Shown here: one piece after another, positions 18,256 through 26,374 of the stretch
How positions within the stretch are numbered: position 1 is the stretch's first letter
Layout of the letters: the number at the start of each line of letters is the position of its first letter
Source of the DNA: Halorubellus salinus
Lineage (GTDB): Archaea; Halobacteriota; Halobacteria; Halobacteriales; Natrialbaceae
Assembly: GCF_020567525.1 (NCBI RefSeq)
Contig: NZ_JAJCVI010000005.1
Location: 186,001 to 250,000, forward strand
Direction: 5' to 3'
DNA: 64,000 nt
Notes under the pieces: generated by a model
The model's database searches: none
Told to the model about the DNA's origin: nothing
The model's input: the letters and a program-made list of their open reading frames with translations, nothing else
Position numbers and translations under genes: made by a program

Positions 18256-18876
18256 ATGGACCGCAAGACCGAGGAACTGCGTGACATCTTCATGGACGTC
18301 GCCGGTGACGACACCGTCACCGAGTCCCAGGAGGAGTCCCGTGGCTCCCTCACTGACCGCCCAGACGTCGACGCTGCCCTCCACGATATCGTCGAGACAC
18401 TCCGGGACCGCTACGGGTTCGGGACCGACCTCGACGACAACGAGCTCGTCGAGCTCGTGCAGCTCGTCTACGACGACGTGGACGACGACGCCATCGCGAG
18501 CGAGCTCGACGCGGACGTCGACGCGTTCGAGGTGTTCGTCGCTCGCACCGACTGTCACCTCGTCGACGACACCGACCTCCCCACCGACGCCGACGTGGTC
18601 GACGACGACGACCGTGACCCCGTCGCCGTCCTCCGCGAGACGCGCGAGGACGGCCTGGACGCCGTCGCGGACGCGTTCGAGGTCGACGACCGCACCGCAC
18701 GCAAGTACGTGCTGGCGTTGGACGCCGTCGAGCGTTCGCGCGCCGCGAACGACCGCTACCGGGACGCGTTCGACGACGTCCTCACGGACGCCGCGCTCTC
18801 GACGAACCTCGACACCGCCCGCGAGGACGGCCTCGACGAGGCGACCGAGGGGATGGAGGTCGACGTCGACTTCTAG
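18256..18876 (+). CDS. Probable conditioned medium-induced protein 4 family
   Basis: Very acidic soluble protein of 206 residues beginning MDRKTEELRDIFMDVAGDDT. The N-terminal ELRDIFMDVAGD...VTESQEESRGSL block resembles, from memory, the haloarchaeal family annotated as conditioned medium-induced protein 4. The C-terminal half has an LREDGLDAVADAFEVDDRTARKY-like helix-turn-helix look (here split as VLRETREDGLDAV and FEVDDRTARKYVL), so DNA binding is possible. Function is not established. The start follows the TATA position; an upstream ATG ten codons earlier overlaps the promoter. Confidence 0.7.
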   Translation: MDRKTEELRDIFMDVAGDDTVTESQEESRGSLTDRPDVDAALHDIVETLRDRYGFGTDLDDNELVELVQLVYDDVDDDAIASELDADVDAFEVFVARTDCHLVDDTDLPTDADVVDDDDRDPVAVLRETREDGLDAVADAFEVDDRTARKYVLALDAVERSRAANDRYRDAFDDVLTDAALSTNLDTAREDGLDEATEGMEVDVDF

Positions 18877-18961
18877 CCCGCGACGTGGAGCCGTCCACGA
18901 CGACGCCGCCCGCATCGACGACCACCCCGCACTTCTTGTACGAGACCGCGCGAACGTCGGC

Positions 18962-19624
18962 GTGCTCGCGTTCAGCGACCTCCGGACCGCTGCGTACTGC
19001 CCCCGACAGCTCTGGTACGCTCGCCAGCGCGACAACCGGTCACCGCCCGAGCGCGTCCACGCCGTCCGCGACCTCGCCACGCGCTACGACGACGCGCTCG
19101 CGGACCCCGAATCGATCGACGCCGACCTCCTGGCGGTCCCCGTCGAGACGTGGCGCGAGCGGCTGCGGGGCGTCCGCGAGCGCGAACCGCGCTTCCCGGA
19201 CCTCTGCGACCCGGTCGACACCGACGTCTTCCTCTCGGGTCGGGAGTGCCACGGCGTCGCGTCGAAGGTCCTCCCGGACCCGCCGCTGCCGTCGCTCGTC
19301 TCCCCCGGAAAGCCACCCGAGCAGGGCGTCTGGGAGCCCCACGCGGTGTGGGCGGTCGCCGCGGCGAAGGCGCTGTCGTGGGAGCGAGAGACCCGCGTCG
19401 ACGAGGTAATCGTCGAGTACCCCGCGTACGGCGTAGTCCGGCGCGTGCGCCTGACGACCCGGAAGAAGGCGAGGTATCGGGAGGCTATCCGGACGGTTCG
19501 CGACCTGGGCGCACCACCGGCGCGGCTCGACGGCGACGCCGCGTCGAAGTGCGAGCCCTGCGAGTACGCCGAGGAGTGCGGCGTCCGAACGAGCACGCTC
19601 CGGTCGCTGCTCGCCGGGGACTGA
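18962..19624 (+). CDS. Orphan Cas4-like (Dna2/Cas4, DUF83-type) protein
   Basis: Protein of 220 residues starting MLAFSDLRTAAYCPRQLWYARQ (GTG start). One cysteine near the N terminus (AAYCPRQ) and three at the C terminus (SKCEPCEYAEECG) match the iron-sulfur arrangement of Cas4. The usual nuclease motif (Asp ... Glu-x-Lys) is not evident: the matching stretch reads VIVEYPAYGVVRRVRLTTRK. No cas gene or CRISPR repeat lies in the window, so it is not part of a CRISPR locus here. It could be a repair nuclease, or an inactive DNA-binding relative. Start choice rests on the position of the conserved FSDL block. Confidence 0.7.
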   Translation: MLAFSDLRTAAYCPRQLWYARQRDNRSPPERVHAVRDLATRYDDALADPESIDADLLAVPVETWRERLRGVREREPRFPDLCDPVDTDVFLSGRECHGVASKVLPDPPLPSLVSPGKPPEQGVWEPHAVWAVAAAKALSWERETRVDEVIVEYPAYGVVRRVRLTTRKKARYREAIRTVRDLGAPPARLDGDAASKCEPCEYAEECGVRTSTLRSLLAGD

Positions 19625-19649
19625 CGGGGCAGCGCCCCAGCACCACGAG

Positions 19650-19961
19650 TCAGTCGTCCGCGTCCGCGGCCGACGCTCGCGACAGGAAGACGCCGCCGAC
19701 GACGACGACGAGCAGCCCGACGTACAGCGGCAGCAGCGACTGCGTGTGCCAGTTACAGCCGTCGTACCACTCCAGGGAGGCGGCGAGCACGTCGACGCTC
19801 ACGACGCGAGCTTCCCTCGGGTAGACGCCGAACCGGTCGTAGAGCGCGCTGTCGATGCCGGGACACGCCCGCTGGGTCGCCCCACCGACGCGGAACGTCA
19901 GCGCCGCCACTCCCAGGCCGATGACCACGAGCGCGTACCCGGTTCGTGTTCGACGACTCAT
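19650..19961 (-). CDS. Small two-helix membrane protein
   Basis: Protein of 103 residues with a helix at each end (TGYALVVIGLGVAALTF and LLPLYVGLLVVVVGGVFL) and an outside loop of about 45 residues with two cysteines (RACPGID and YDGCNW) that could form a disulfide. No family was recognised. The chosen ATG gives a short Arg-rich cytoplasmic start (MSRRTRTG). Confidence 0.65.
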   Translation of the reverse strand: MSRRTRTGYALVVIGLGVAALTFRVGGATQRACPGIDSALYDRFGVYPREARVVSVDVLAASLEWYDGCNWHTQSLLPLYVGLLVVVVGGVFLSRASAADADD

Positions 19962-20045
19962 CCGTACCGGAGACGTGGCGGCTCGACGCACTAAGAACCG
20001 CCTCAAGCTGAAACCGCCAGTTCACCCTCCGCGTCTCCGCTCACG

Positions 20046-20215
20046 GCGTCCGTCCCGACCGATCCAGTACAGGATGCCGAGGCGTCCGTCCCGACCGATC
20101 CAGTACAGGATGCCGAGGCGTCCGTCCAGACCGATCCAGTACAGGCTGCCGAGGCGTCCGTCCCGACCGATTCAGTACAGGATGCCGAGGCGTCCGTCCC
20201 GCCCGATTCAGCACG
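20046..20215. repeat. Tandem repeat ending at a stop codon, 36-bp period, 4.7 copies
   Basis: Units begin GCGTCCGTCCCGACCGAT at 20046, 20082, 20118, 20154 and 20190, with few substitutions. The last, partial unit runs into the stop codon (20208-20210) of the minus-strand lipoprotein gene. On the minus strand two units begin with TGAATCGG and the others with TGGATCGG at the matching place, so the stop triplet is part of the repeated unit. The 36-bp period keeps a 12-codon frame open but the product would be Arg/Pro-rich and is not called. Confidence 0.95.
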
Positions 20216-20573
20216 GCGAGAGGTTCGTTCCGCTGACCCGCCGGACGTCGTCCTCGGTCACGAGGTACGTGGCCTCGGTCGCCACGTCCGCCTCCTCGTC
20301 GTCGGTCGCGTACGAGAGCGGGTGCGTGACGTCGACGTAGACGCCGTCGGCGGTCCGGTTCACGACCGTCGCCTCCTCGTCGATGCCGACGAACGAAATG
20401 AGACTCCAGCTCTCGACGCAGGACGCGTCCTCGAACCGGTCGGTGATGTACGCTTCCTCGGCGTCGAGCGCCCGTTCCTTCGCGGCGTCGTTCGAGACGC
20501 CAGCGCCCGTCAGGCAGCCGGCGGTCGCGAGAACGACCAGGAGACAGCAGGCGACGCGAGTCAGTCCACGCAT
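20208..20573 (-). CDS. Small lipoprotein, unknown function
   Basis: Protein of 121 residues beginning MRGLTRVACCLLVVLATAGC. The lipobox (ATAGC) suggests a lipid anchor on the outer face of the membrane. The mature part has an acidic helix (DAAKERALDAEEAYITDRF) and a beta-rich domain ending in Cys (NLSPC), which with the other Cys (DASCVESW) may form a disulfide. No family was recognised. The stop codon lies within the repeat array just downstream. Confidence 0.75.
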   Translation of the reverse strand: MRGLTRVACCLLVVLATAGCLTGAGVSNDAAKERALDAEEAYITDRFEDASCVESWSLISFVGIDEEATVVNRTADGVYVDVTHPLSYATDDEEADVATEATYLVTEDDVRRVSGTNLSPC

Positions 20574-20628
20574 CGACGGACTCGTCGGCCGGTTCGCATG
20601 AGTATCTTCTGCCGCGGCGACCCGTCGG

Positions 20629-21246
20629 TCAGTGCTCGTCGAGCCAGGCTTCGATGGCGCCGGCGAGCGCGCCCTCGCGGACTATCTCGCCCGTGGTGGG
20701 GTCGACGACGGTGCTCTCGGCGCCGTCGGTGCGGCCGCCGTCGAGCACGCAACTGACCGCTTCCAGGAAGTCGGTTTCGAGGTCGTCGGGGTGGCGGACG
20801 CTCGGCGCGCCCGAACGGTTCGCGCTCGTCGCCGTGACGGGCGTGCCGGCGGCCGCGTAGAGGTCGAGCGCGAGGTCGTGCGCGGGAACGCGGACGCCGA
20901 CGGTGTCGCCGCCGGCGACGAGGACGTCCGGGACGTGGGCCGCGCGCTCACAGAGCACGGTGACGGGGCCGGGGAGGAACGCACGCATGAACGCCATCGT
21001 GTGGTCGTCGGCGTGCACGTGCTCGCGGGCCGCGGGGACGCTCGGCACGCCGAGCGACAGCGGGTTCGAGCGGTCCCGGCCCTTCGCGTCGAACGCCCGC
21101 TCGACGGCGTCGGCGTTCAGCGCGTCCGCGCCGAGGCCGTACACGGTCTCCGTCGGGTACACGACGAGGTCGCCCGCCTGGACTGCTGCGGCGGCCGCGG
21201 CGACGCTATCCCCGGGTTCGTCCGCGGACTGGTTCCCTCGAGTCAT
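20629..21246 (-). CDS. L-threonylcarbamoyladenylate synthase
   Basis: Sua5/YrdC-type enzyme of 205 residues that makes threonylcarbamoyl-AMP from threonine, bicarbonate and ATP for t6A modification of tRNAs at position 37. Seen: VVYPTETVYGLGADA, the lysine/arginine pocket FDAKGRDRSNPLSL, MRAFLPGPVTVL, and TPVTATSANRSGAPS. It is the short YrdC form without the C-terminal Sua5 domain. The start ATG leaves a 20-residue polar leader before the YrdC core. Confidence 0.92.
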   Translation of the reverse strand: MTRGNQSADEPGDSVAAAAAAVQAGDLVVYPTETVYGLGADALNADAVERAFDAKGRDRSNPLSLGVPSVPAAREHVHADDHTMAFMRAFLPGPVTVLCERAAHVPDVLVAGGDTVGVRVPAHDLALDLYAAAGTPVTATSANRSGAPSVRHPDDLETDFLEAVSCVLDGGRTDGAESTVVDPTTGEIVREGALAGAIEAWLDEH

Positions 21247-21293
21247 CGCGTGAACGTACCGCGAGGAACCGGAATAAACTGCTGGTTCGAGCC

Positions 21294-21345
21294 GTCAGTG
21301 CACCGTCCGGTCGGCCCGCAGTGCACCATCCGGTCGGCCGTCAGC
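21294..21345. repeat. Tandem repeat ending at a stop codon, 23-bp period
   Basis: CAGTGCACCGTCCGGTCGGCC is repeated with one change 23 bases on; the third start of the unit (CAG at 21342) is part of the stop codon of the redoxin-like gene. Confidence 0.8.
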
Positions 21346-21859
21346 GCTCGTCGAGCGCGGCCTCGACGTCGTCGTACGGCGGGAAGTCCGGCCACTCGCT
21401 CGCGGCCCACGCGTACTCGACGGTCCGGTCGGCATCGAGCAGGAACACGCTCGGTCGTGGTTCGGTGACGCCCGTCATCCCGTCGAGGTCGTGGACGACG
21501 CCGTACGCCTCCGCGACGCCGTTCTGCGGGTCGCTGAATATCGGGTAGTCGATGCCGCGGTCGCGGATGGTCTCGGTCGTGTCGTAGGGGTCGCTTATCG
21601 TGACGCCGACGACGGAGACGTCGTGGTCGGCCTCCCAGTCGCGCTCGCGGAGCTCGTTCCACGTGTACGTCGCCGGGAACGCGCCGTTCATCGTCGTGAA
21701 CACGAGCAGGACGGGCCCGTCGTCGAGCAGCGAGTCGAGGCTGCGGTCCTCCCAGAACTCGTCGTTCACGAGCGGTCGCGTGAAGTCCGGTGCGGTGTCG
21801 CCCACGTCGGGGTGGTCGGCGTCGGGCAGGGAGACGACGTCGAAGTCGAGGTCGACCAT
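21341..21859 (-). CDS. Redoxin/peroxiredoxin-like protein lacking cysteine
   Basis: Protein of 172 residues with the AhpC/TSA fold layout: VGDTAPDFTRPLVNDEFWED, then a strand VLLVFTTMNGAFPATYTWNELRE, then VSVVGVTISDPYDTTETIRDRGIDYPIFSD, and a C-terminal RPSVFLLDADRTVEYAW. In normal peroxiredoxins the strand is followed by a Cys; here the position reads MNGAFPATYT and the whole protein has no cysteine. It therefore cannot act as a thiol peroxidase by the usual route. It overlaps by one base the upstream thioredoxin-fold gene with a CPFC motif, so the pair is almost certainly cotranslated. Confidence 0.8.
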   Translation of the reverse strand: MVDLDFDVVSLPDADHPDVGDTAPDFTRPLVNDEFWEDRSLDSLLDDGPVLLVFTTMNGAFPATYTWNELRERDWEADHDVSVVGVTISDPYDTTETIRDRGIDYPIFSDPQNGVAEAYGVVHDLDGMTGVTEPRPSVFLLDADRTVEYAWAASEWPDFPPYDDVEAALDER

Positions 21860-22155
21860 CAGGCCGCACCCCCGGATTCGCCGCCGTCGGTCGCCGCACG
21901 CTCGTCGCCGTACGTCGCGTGCAGGTACTCGACGATGTTCGCGGACTCGCTCATCGTCACGCCCGTCGCCTCGTCGACGATCGCGGGCGCGGTGCGACTG
22001 CCGCTGACGCGCTGGATGACGTTCCGTCGCGAGTGCAGCGGTTCGACGAACCGCGAGCGATACTCGAGGTCGTACTCGTCGAGCACGCGGACGACGCGCT
22101 CGCAGAACGGGCACGCCTGGAGTCGATAGAGCGTGATCTGTGGGTCCTCGGTCAT
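21859..22155 (-). CDS. Glutaredoxin/GST N-terminal-like thioredoxin-fold protein
   Basis: Protein of 98 residues: ITLYRLQACPFCERVVRVLDE has the CPFC redox motif near residue 15, and RTAPAIVDEATGVTMSESANIVEYL is the cis-Pro and substrate-facing part of glutaredoxin and of the GST N-terminal domain. Haloarchaea use gamma-glutamylcysteine rather than glutathione, so the partner thiol is probably that (established knowledge). The stop shares one base with the start of the cysteine-less redoxin gene. Confidence 0.88.
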   Translation of the reverse strand: MTEDPQITLYRLQACPFCERVVRVLDEYDLEYRSRFVEPLHSRRNVIQRVSGSRTAPAIVDEATGVTMSESANIVEYLHATYGDERAATDGGESGGAA

Positions 22156-22307
22156 ACCCGTACTCCGTCGTCACGCGACTAAGGGACTTGGGACGCGGCA
22201 GGCCGACCACGACTCGAATCCCTGGCGTCGTCGACAACTGCAGTATCGGGTCGATTCGGGGGACAAGAAAAGAGTTAATCCGACAGGATACCAAGGCACG
22301 GCATTGA

Positions 22308-23705
22308 ATGGGTTCATCGCTTAGTGCCGCATCTGCGTTGCTGGCCGCGTACACCGTTCCGTTCGTCGGTATCGAGATTTCTGAGACCGCCATCGCCGTG
22401 CTCGGAAGTCTCATCATCGTCGTACTCATCGTCCTCTCGGCGTTCTTCTCGTCGTCCGAGATCGCGATGTTCTCCCTCGCTGCACACCGCATCGACGCCC
22501 TGGTCGAAGACGGACGGTACGGCGCGGAGACGGTCAAGGAGCTGAAGGACGACCCGCATCGGCTCCTCGTGACCATCCTCGTCGGGAACAACATCGTGAA
22601 CATCGCGATGTCGTCGATAGCGACGGGGCTGTTCGGCATGTACCTGACCCAGGGACAGGCGGTTCTCGCCGCGACGTTCGGCATCACCGCGCTCGTGCTC
22701 CTGTTCGGGGAGAGCGCGCCGAAGTCCTACGCGGTCGAGAACACCGAGTCGTGGGCGCTCCGGATCGCGAAGCCGCTGAAGGTGTCGGAGTACCTCCTGA
22801 TGCCGCTCATCGTCCTGTTCGACTACCTCACCCGCGTCGTGAACAAGATCACGGGCGGGCGGTCGGCGATCGAGACGAGCTACGTGACCCGGGACGAGAT
22901 CCAGGACATGATCGAGACCGGGGAGCGCGAGGGCGTCATCGAGGAGGACGAACGCGAGATGCTCCAGCGCATCTTCCGGTTCAACAACACCATCGCGAAG
23001 GAGGTGATGACGCCGCGCCTCGACATGGACGCCATCTCGAAGGACGACCCCATCGAGGACGCCATCCAGCAGTGTATCCACGGCGGGCACGCGCGCCTCC
23101 CCGTCTACGAGGGGAGTCTGGACAACATCATCGGCGTCGTCCACATCCGCGACCTCGTCCGCGACCTGAACTACGGCGAGAACGGCGACCTCGAGCTCGG
23201 CGACCTCATCCAGCCGACGCTGCACGTCCCCGAGTCGAAGAACGCGGACGAGCTCATGGCGGAGATGCGCGAGAACCGCATGCACATGGTCATCGTCATC
23301 GACGAGTTCGGCACCACCGAGGGCCTGGTGACGATGGAGGACATGATCGAGGAGATCGTCGGCGAGATCTTGGAGGGCGAGGAGGAGGAACCCATCGAGC
23401 AGGTGAGCGAGGACGAGGTCCTCGTGAAGGGCGAGGTGAACATCGAGGAGGTCAACGAGTTCCTCGACATCGAACTCCCGGAGGGCGAGGAGTTCGAGAC
23501 CATCGCGGGCTTCATCTTCAATCGCTCCGGGCGCCTCGTCGAGGAGGGCGAGGTCATGGAGTACGGCCGCGTCCGTATCACCGTCGAGAAAGTGGAGAAC
23601 ACGCGGATCATGAAGGCCCGGTTGACGCTCCTTCCCGAGGAGGAAGCCGGCGACGAACCCGACGAGGACGCGGACGTCGAACCCGGCGAAGTCCCGACGG
23701 AGTGA
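22308..23705 (+). CDS. CNNM/CorC (hemolysin C-type) membrane protein
   Basis: Protein of 465 residues. Residues about 25-195 are the DUF21 membrane domain (SAFFSSSEIAMFSLAAHRID, ILVGNNIVNIAMSS); residues about 215-340 are a CBS pair (EVMTPRLDMDAISKDDPIED, MHMVIVIDEFGTTEGLVTME); residues about 355-440 are the CorC_HlyC domain. The acidic tail is typical for halophiles. The family is linked to magnesium or cobalt efflux and sodium-coupled transport; the ion here is not known. The ATG follows an AT-rich run (AAAAGAGTTAATCC) about 30 bases upstream. Confidence 0.9.
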   Translation: MGSSLSAASALLAAYTVPFVGIEISETAIAVLGSLIIVVLIVLSAFFSSSEIAMFSLAAHRIDALVEDGRYGAETVKELKDDPHRLLVTILVGNNIVNIAMSSIATGLFGMYLTQGQAVLAATFGITALVLLFGESAPKSYAVENTESWALRIAKPLKVSEYLLMPLIVLFDYLTRVVNKITGGRSAIETSYVTRDEIQDMIETGEREGVIEEDEREMLQRIFRFNNTIAKEVMTPRLDMDAISKDDPIEDAIQQCIHGGHARLPVYEGSLDNIIGVVHIRDLVRDLNYGENGDLELGDLIQPTLHVPESKNADELMAEMRENRMHMVIVIDEFGTTEGLVTMEDMIEEIVGEILEGEEEEPIEQVSEDEVLVKGEVNIEEVNEFLDIELPEGEEFETIAGFIFNRSGRLVEEGEVMEYGRVRITVEKVENTRIMKARLTLLPEEEAGDEPDEDADVEPGEVPTE

Positions 23706-23780
23706 CGGCGGGCCCACGGAGCGGGCCGCATCGACGTGCCCGACCACATGATTCTTTACGCGACCTCGAGACGTGCATCT

Positions 23781-24098
23781 ATGAGCGTCGCTGAGACGTC
23801 GGACCGGGGGATAGGGCGAGTGTACCGACTGTTCGCCGTCGGGTTCGTGCTCGGCGGTATCGGATTGGCACTGCTCGGCCTGACCGCCGGAACGGGCGAT
23901 CCGGGCGTGCTCGCGCGGGCCGGACTCGTCTCGCTCGGTGCGGGGTCCGCGACCGTCGGCGGGAGCCTCGTCAGGTACCGGCGGCCGGTCGCGGCGACCG
24001 ACTCGAAGTACGACTACGGCGAGACGACGATCGCGTTCTTCGGTGTCGTCTTCGTCGCGGCCGGTGTCGTCACGGCCGTCGCCGCAGCCGTCGTCTGA
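23781..24098 (+). CDS. Small membrane protein, unknown function
   Basis: Protein of 105 residues with three hydrophobic helices (FAVGFVLGGIGLALLGL, AGLVSLGAGSATVGGSLV, IAFFGVVFVAAGVVTAVAAA). No family was recognised. The ATG is supported by TTCTTTACG about 27 bases upstream, implying a leaderless mRNA; the longer frame overlaps that box. Confidence 0.65.
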   Translation: MSVAETSDRGIGRVYRLFAVGFVLGGIGLALLGLTAGTGDPGVLARAGLVSLGAGSATVGGSLVRYRRPVAATDSKYDYGETTIAFFGVVFVAAGVVTAVAAAVV

Positions 24099-24146
24099 GG
24101 GTGGAGAGCCGACGCGTTCGAGTCTCGCGCGCGAGTTCGAGCGGCC

Positions 24147-25340
24147 CTACGCGAGGACCGCGTCGACGACCCAGAAGCCCGCGTACGCGACGACGAACGA
24201 GAGGACGAGCGAGCCGATCCACGCGGCGACGGTCTTCAGCATCTTCTCGCGGCTGACGCCGCTGGAGCCGGCGGCGTACCCGCTGCCGACGATGGTGGAG
24301 ACGATAATCTCGTTGAATGAGACGGGGACGCCGAGGAAGATGGCGACCTGCGCGATACTGAACGCGGGGATGAGCGCGGCGATGGACCTGCGGGGGCCGA
24401 GCGACGAGTAGTCCTGACTGAGCGCCTTTATCATCCGGGGGGCGCCCGTCCACGACCCGACGAGGAGGCCGAAGCCGCCGGCGAGCAAGAGGACGGTGAG
24501 TGGGAGGACGACGGCCTGTCCTTCGCCGACGAGGGGCGTGAGTGGGCCGATGGCGAGGCCGACCTGGCTGCCGCCAGCGGAGAACGCGACGAGGCCGCCG
24601 AGCGCGACGAGGAAGTGCTGTTGGCCAGCGGCTTCGTCGTTCCGGAGGTCGAGCGCGAGGACGCCGGCGACCGCGAGCGCGATCGTGGCCGTGACCGCGA
24701 GGACGCCCGCGGTCGACGCGACGCCGAGTGCGTCGGCGGCGGCCGCGGCCATGGACTGGGTCTCGCCTTCCGGCCCGAGAAGCGTGAACCCGATGTTCGC
24801 GACGATGGCGCCGACGATCGCGGCGAGGACGGGGACGACGGCGCGTTCGCTCACGCGCTCCGAGCGCAACACTCGAGCGGTCGAATACGCGACGAACCCG
24901 CCGACGAACGGGATTGACACCCAGACGACGACGAGTTCCTGGTACTTCGCGACCGCGGGGTCGCCACCCATCGCGAGTCCGACGCCGACGACAGCGCCCG
25001 TGACGGTGAACGCGGTCGCGATCGGGTAGCCCGTGTAGACGCCGAACGCGACGAGGGCGGCGGCGACGAGCAGACCCACGGTCGCGGCTTCGGCCGACAG
25101 CGCGGTGTTCAACACGAGCTCGGAGCCGACGGCTTCGGTGACGTTCGCGCCCTGGAGGACGGCGCCCGCGAACCCGAGGATGCCGACGACGAACCCGGCA
25201 CGCATCACGCCGATGGCGTTCGCGCCGACCGCGGGCGCGAACGGCGTCGACCCCGACGACCCGGCGCCGATCGTCCATGCCATGAACAGACTCGCGAGTC
25301 CGGCGACGGCGAGCGTCGCGAGGGTGCCGGCGTCGACCAT
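24147..25340 (-). CDS. PiT-family inorganic phosphate permease
   Basis: Membrane protein of 397 residues with ten or more helices in two repeats. Both PiT signatures are recognisable: GSSGSTPFAPAVGANAIGVM near the N terminus, in place of the usual GxNDxANxxG, and a second half with SWTGAPRMIKAL and STIVGSGYAAG. It probably imports phosphate with a cation. The two signature motifs deviate from bacterial PitA (Asp of GANDVANA replaced), as I believe is common in haloarchaeal members. No PhoU is adjacent. Confidence 0.85.
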   Translation of the reverse strand: MVDAGTLATLAVAGLASLFMAWTIGAGSSGSTPFAPAVGANAIGVMRAGFVVGILGFAGAVLQGANVTEAVGSELVLNTALSAEAATVGLLVAAALVAFGVYTGYPIATAFTVTGAVVGVGLAMGGDPAVAKYQELVVVWVSIPFVGGFVAYSTARVLRSERVSERAVVPVLAAIVGAIVANIGFTLLGPEGETQSMAAAAADALGVASTAGVLAVTATIALAVAGVLALDLRNDEAAGQQHFLVALGGLVAFSAGGSQVGLAIGPLTPLVGEGQAVVLPLTVLLLAGGFGLLVGSWTGAPRMIKALSQDYSSLGPRRSIAALIPAFSIAQVAIFLGVPVSFNEIIVSTIVGSGYAAGSSGVSREKMLKTVAAWIGSLVLSFVVAYAGFWVVDAVLA

Positions 25341-25426
25341 TTCGTATGGCTTCGAGTGCGGGACGACACAAGTAGGCGTCGTCTCCGGCGTCGAGCGTCG
25401 GCCGTCGCGAATACGTGAGCGGAGTC

Positions 25427-25515
25427 GCGGTCGGTGCTCGTGGACGGGCTCGCGGTCGGCGCCCGTGGACGGGCTCGCAGTCGACGCTCGTTGACGGGCT
25501 CGCGGTCAACGCTCG
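25427..25515. repeat. Tandem repeat ending at a stop codon, 25-bp period
   Basis: Unit starts at 25427, 25452, 25477 and 25502; each has the form GCGGTCGGTGCTCGTGGACG plus GGCTC with few changes. The last copy overlaps the stop codon and final codons of the receiver-PAS gene. Confidence 0.9.
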
Positions 25516-26249
25516 CGGTCGCTGGCGTCGTGGACGATGGAGAAGAGGACGTCGTCGCCGCCGACGCTGATGGGCGTGGAGTGGACGTCGACGGCGCGGA
25601 CCTCGCCGTCGGCGAGTTCGTGCTCGAACTCGAAGTGGTTCTCGTCGCCGGCGTCCGCGGCGGCGCGGCAGTCGGCGACCTCGTCGGGTGGGAGGGCGTT
25701 GACGTCGTCGACGCTGCGTTCGGTGAACGCGTCGGCGTCGTACCCGTAGAACTCGCAGGCGGCGCGGTTCGCGCGTTCGATGCGGCCGGTGTCGGGGTCG
25801 ACGAGCAGCATCGGGGAGGCGTGGTCCTCGAAGATGGCCTCGAAGCGGTCGGCGCGCTCGCGGAGCTCGCGCTGTGCGCGGTACTCGGAGACCGCGCGGT
25901 CGACGCGGTTCGCGAGCAGCGTCCACGAGTCAGCACCGCCCTTCTGGACGTAGTCGCTGACGCCCGCGGAGATGGCGGTGCTCGCCACGGTCTCGCTGCC
26001 CTTCCCGGTGAAGAGGACGAACGGGACGTCGGAGTCGCGGTCGCGGACGCGTTCGAGGAACTCGAGACCGGTGCACGCCGGCATGTCGTAGTCGCAGACG
26101 ACGCACTCGACGTCCTCGAGCGCGGAGAGCGCCGCGTCGGGGTCGACGTACGTGCGGACGTCGAGGCCTTCGCGTTCGAGGAACCGTTCGGCGAGGTCGA
26201 GGAACGCCTCGTCGTCGTCGAGGTGTAACACCGTCTGCTGCTCGACCAT
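25506..26249 (-). CDS. Response regulator with receiver and PAS domains, no output kinase
   Basis: Protein of 247 residues. Residues 1-120 are a receiver: acidic pocket VLHLDDDEAFL, phospho-acceptor Asp in CVVCDYDMPACTG, Thr in FVLFTGKGSE and Lys in DYVQKGG. Residues about 130-245 are a PAS domain (FEAIFEDHASPMLLVDPDTG, FSIVHDASDRE). It ends right after the PAS domain, so unlike many haloarchaeal homologs it has no histidine kinase or bacterio-opsin activator domain. It probably relays a signal by protein contact. A TATA-like AACTTCTTT lies about 29 bases upstream of the ATG. Confidence 0.9.
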   Translation of the reverse strand: MVEQQTVLHLDDDEAFLDLAERFLEREGLDVRTYVDPDAALSALEDVECVVCDYDMPACTGLEFLERVRDRDSDVPFVLFTGKGSETVASTAISAGVSDYVQKGGADSWTLLANRVDRAVSEYRAQRELRERADRFEAIFEDHASPMLLVDPDTGRIERANRAACEFYGYDADAFTERSVDDVNALPPDEVADCRAAADAGDENHFEFEHELADGEVRAVDVHSTPISVGGDDVLFSIVHDASDRER

Positions 26250-26374
26250 ACGTGGTCGAACGCGCGTCTCGGCAAAGAAGTTCTGGGGAAGACACGTCGG
26301 GTCGACGGTCGGCGCGTAACCCTGTGTTTCGAACCCGAACGTTCGAGTACCAGCGAGGCGAACCGCTCGCGTCC

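Noticed and set aside
20046-20215. Repeated peptide frame (12-residue units with RPSRP and IQYR) through the 36-bp array
   Set aside because: The frame is open only because the repeat period is a multiple of three; it is very basic, unlike haloarchaeal proteins, and has no start signal.
22195-22225. tRNA-like GACTCGAATCCC motif
   Set aside because: The motif resembles a T-arm by chance, but there is no acceptor stem or anticodon arm around it.
23706-23735. Hairpin GGCCC...GGGCC after the CNNM/CorC gene
   Set aside because: The stem is only five base pairs with a 7-base loop in GC-rich DNA and no T-run; too weak to call a terminator.
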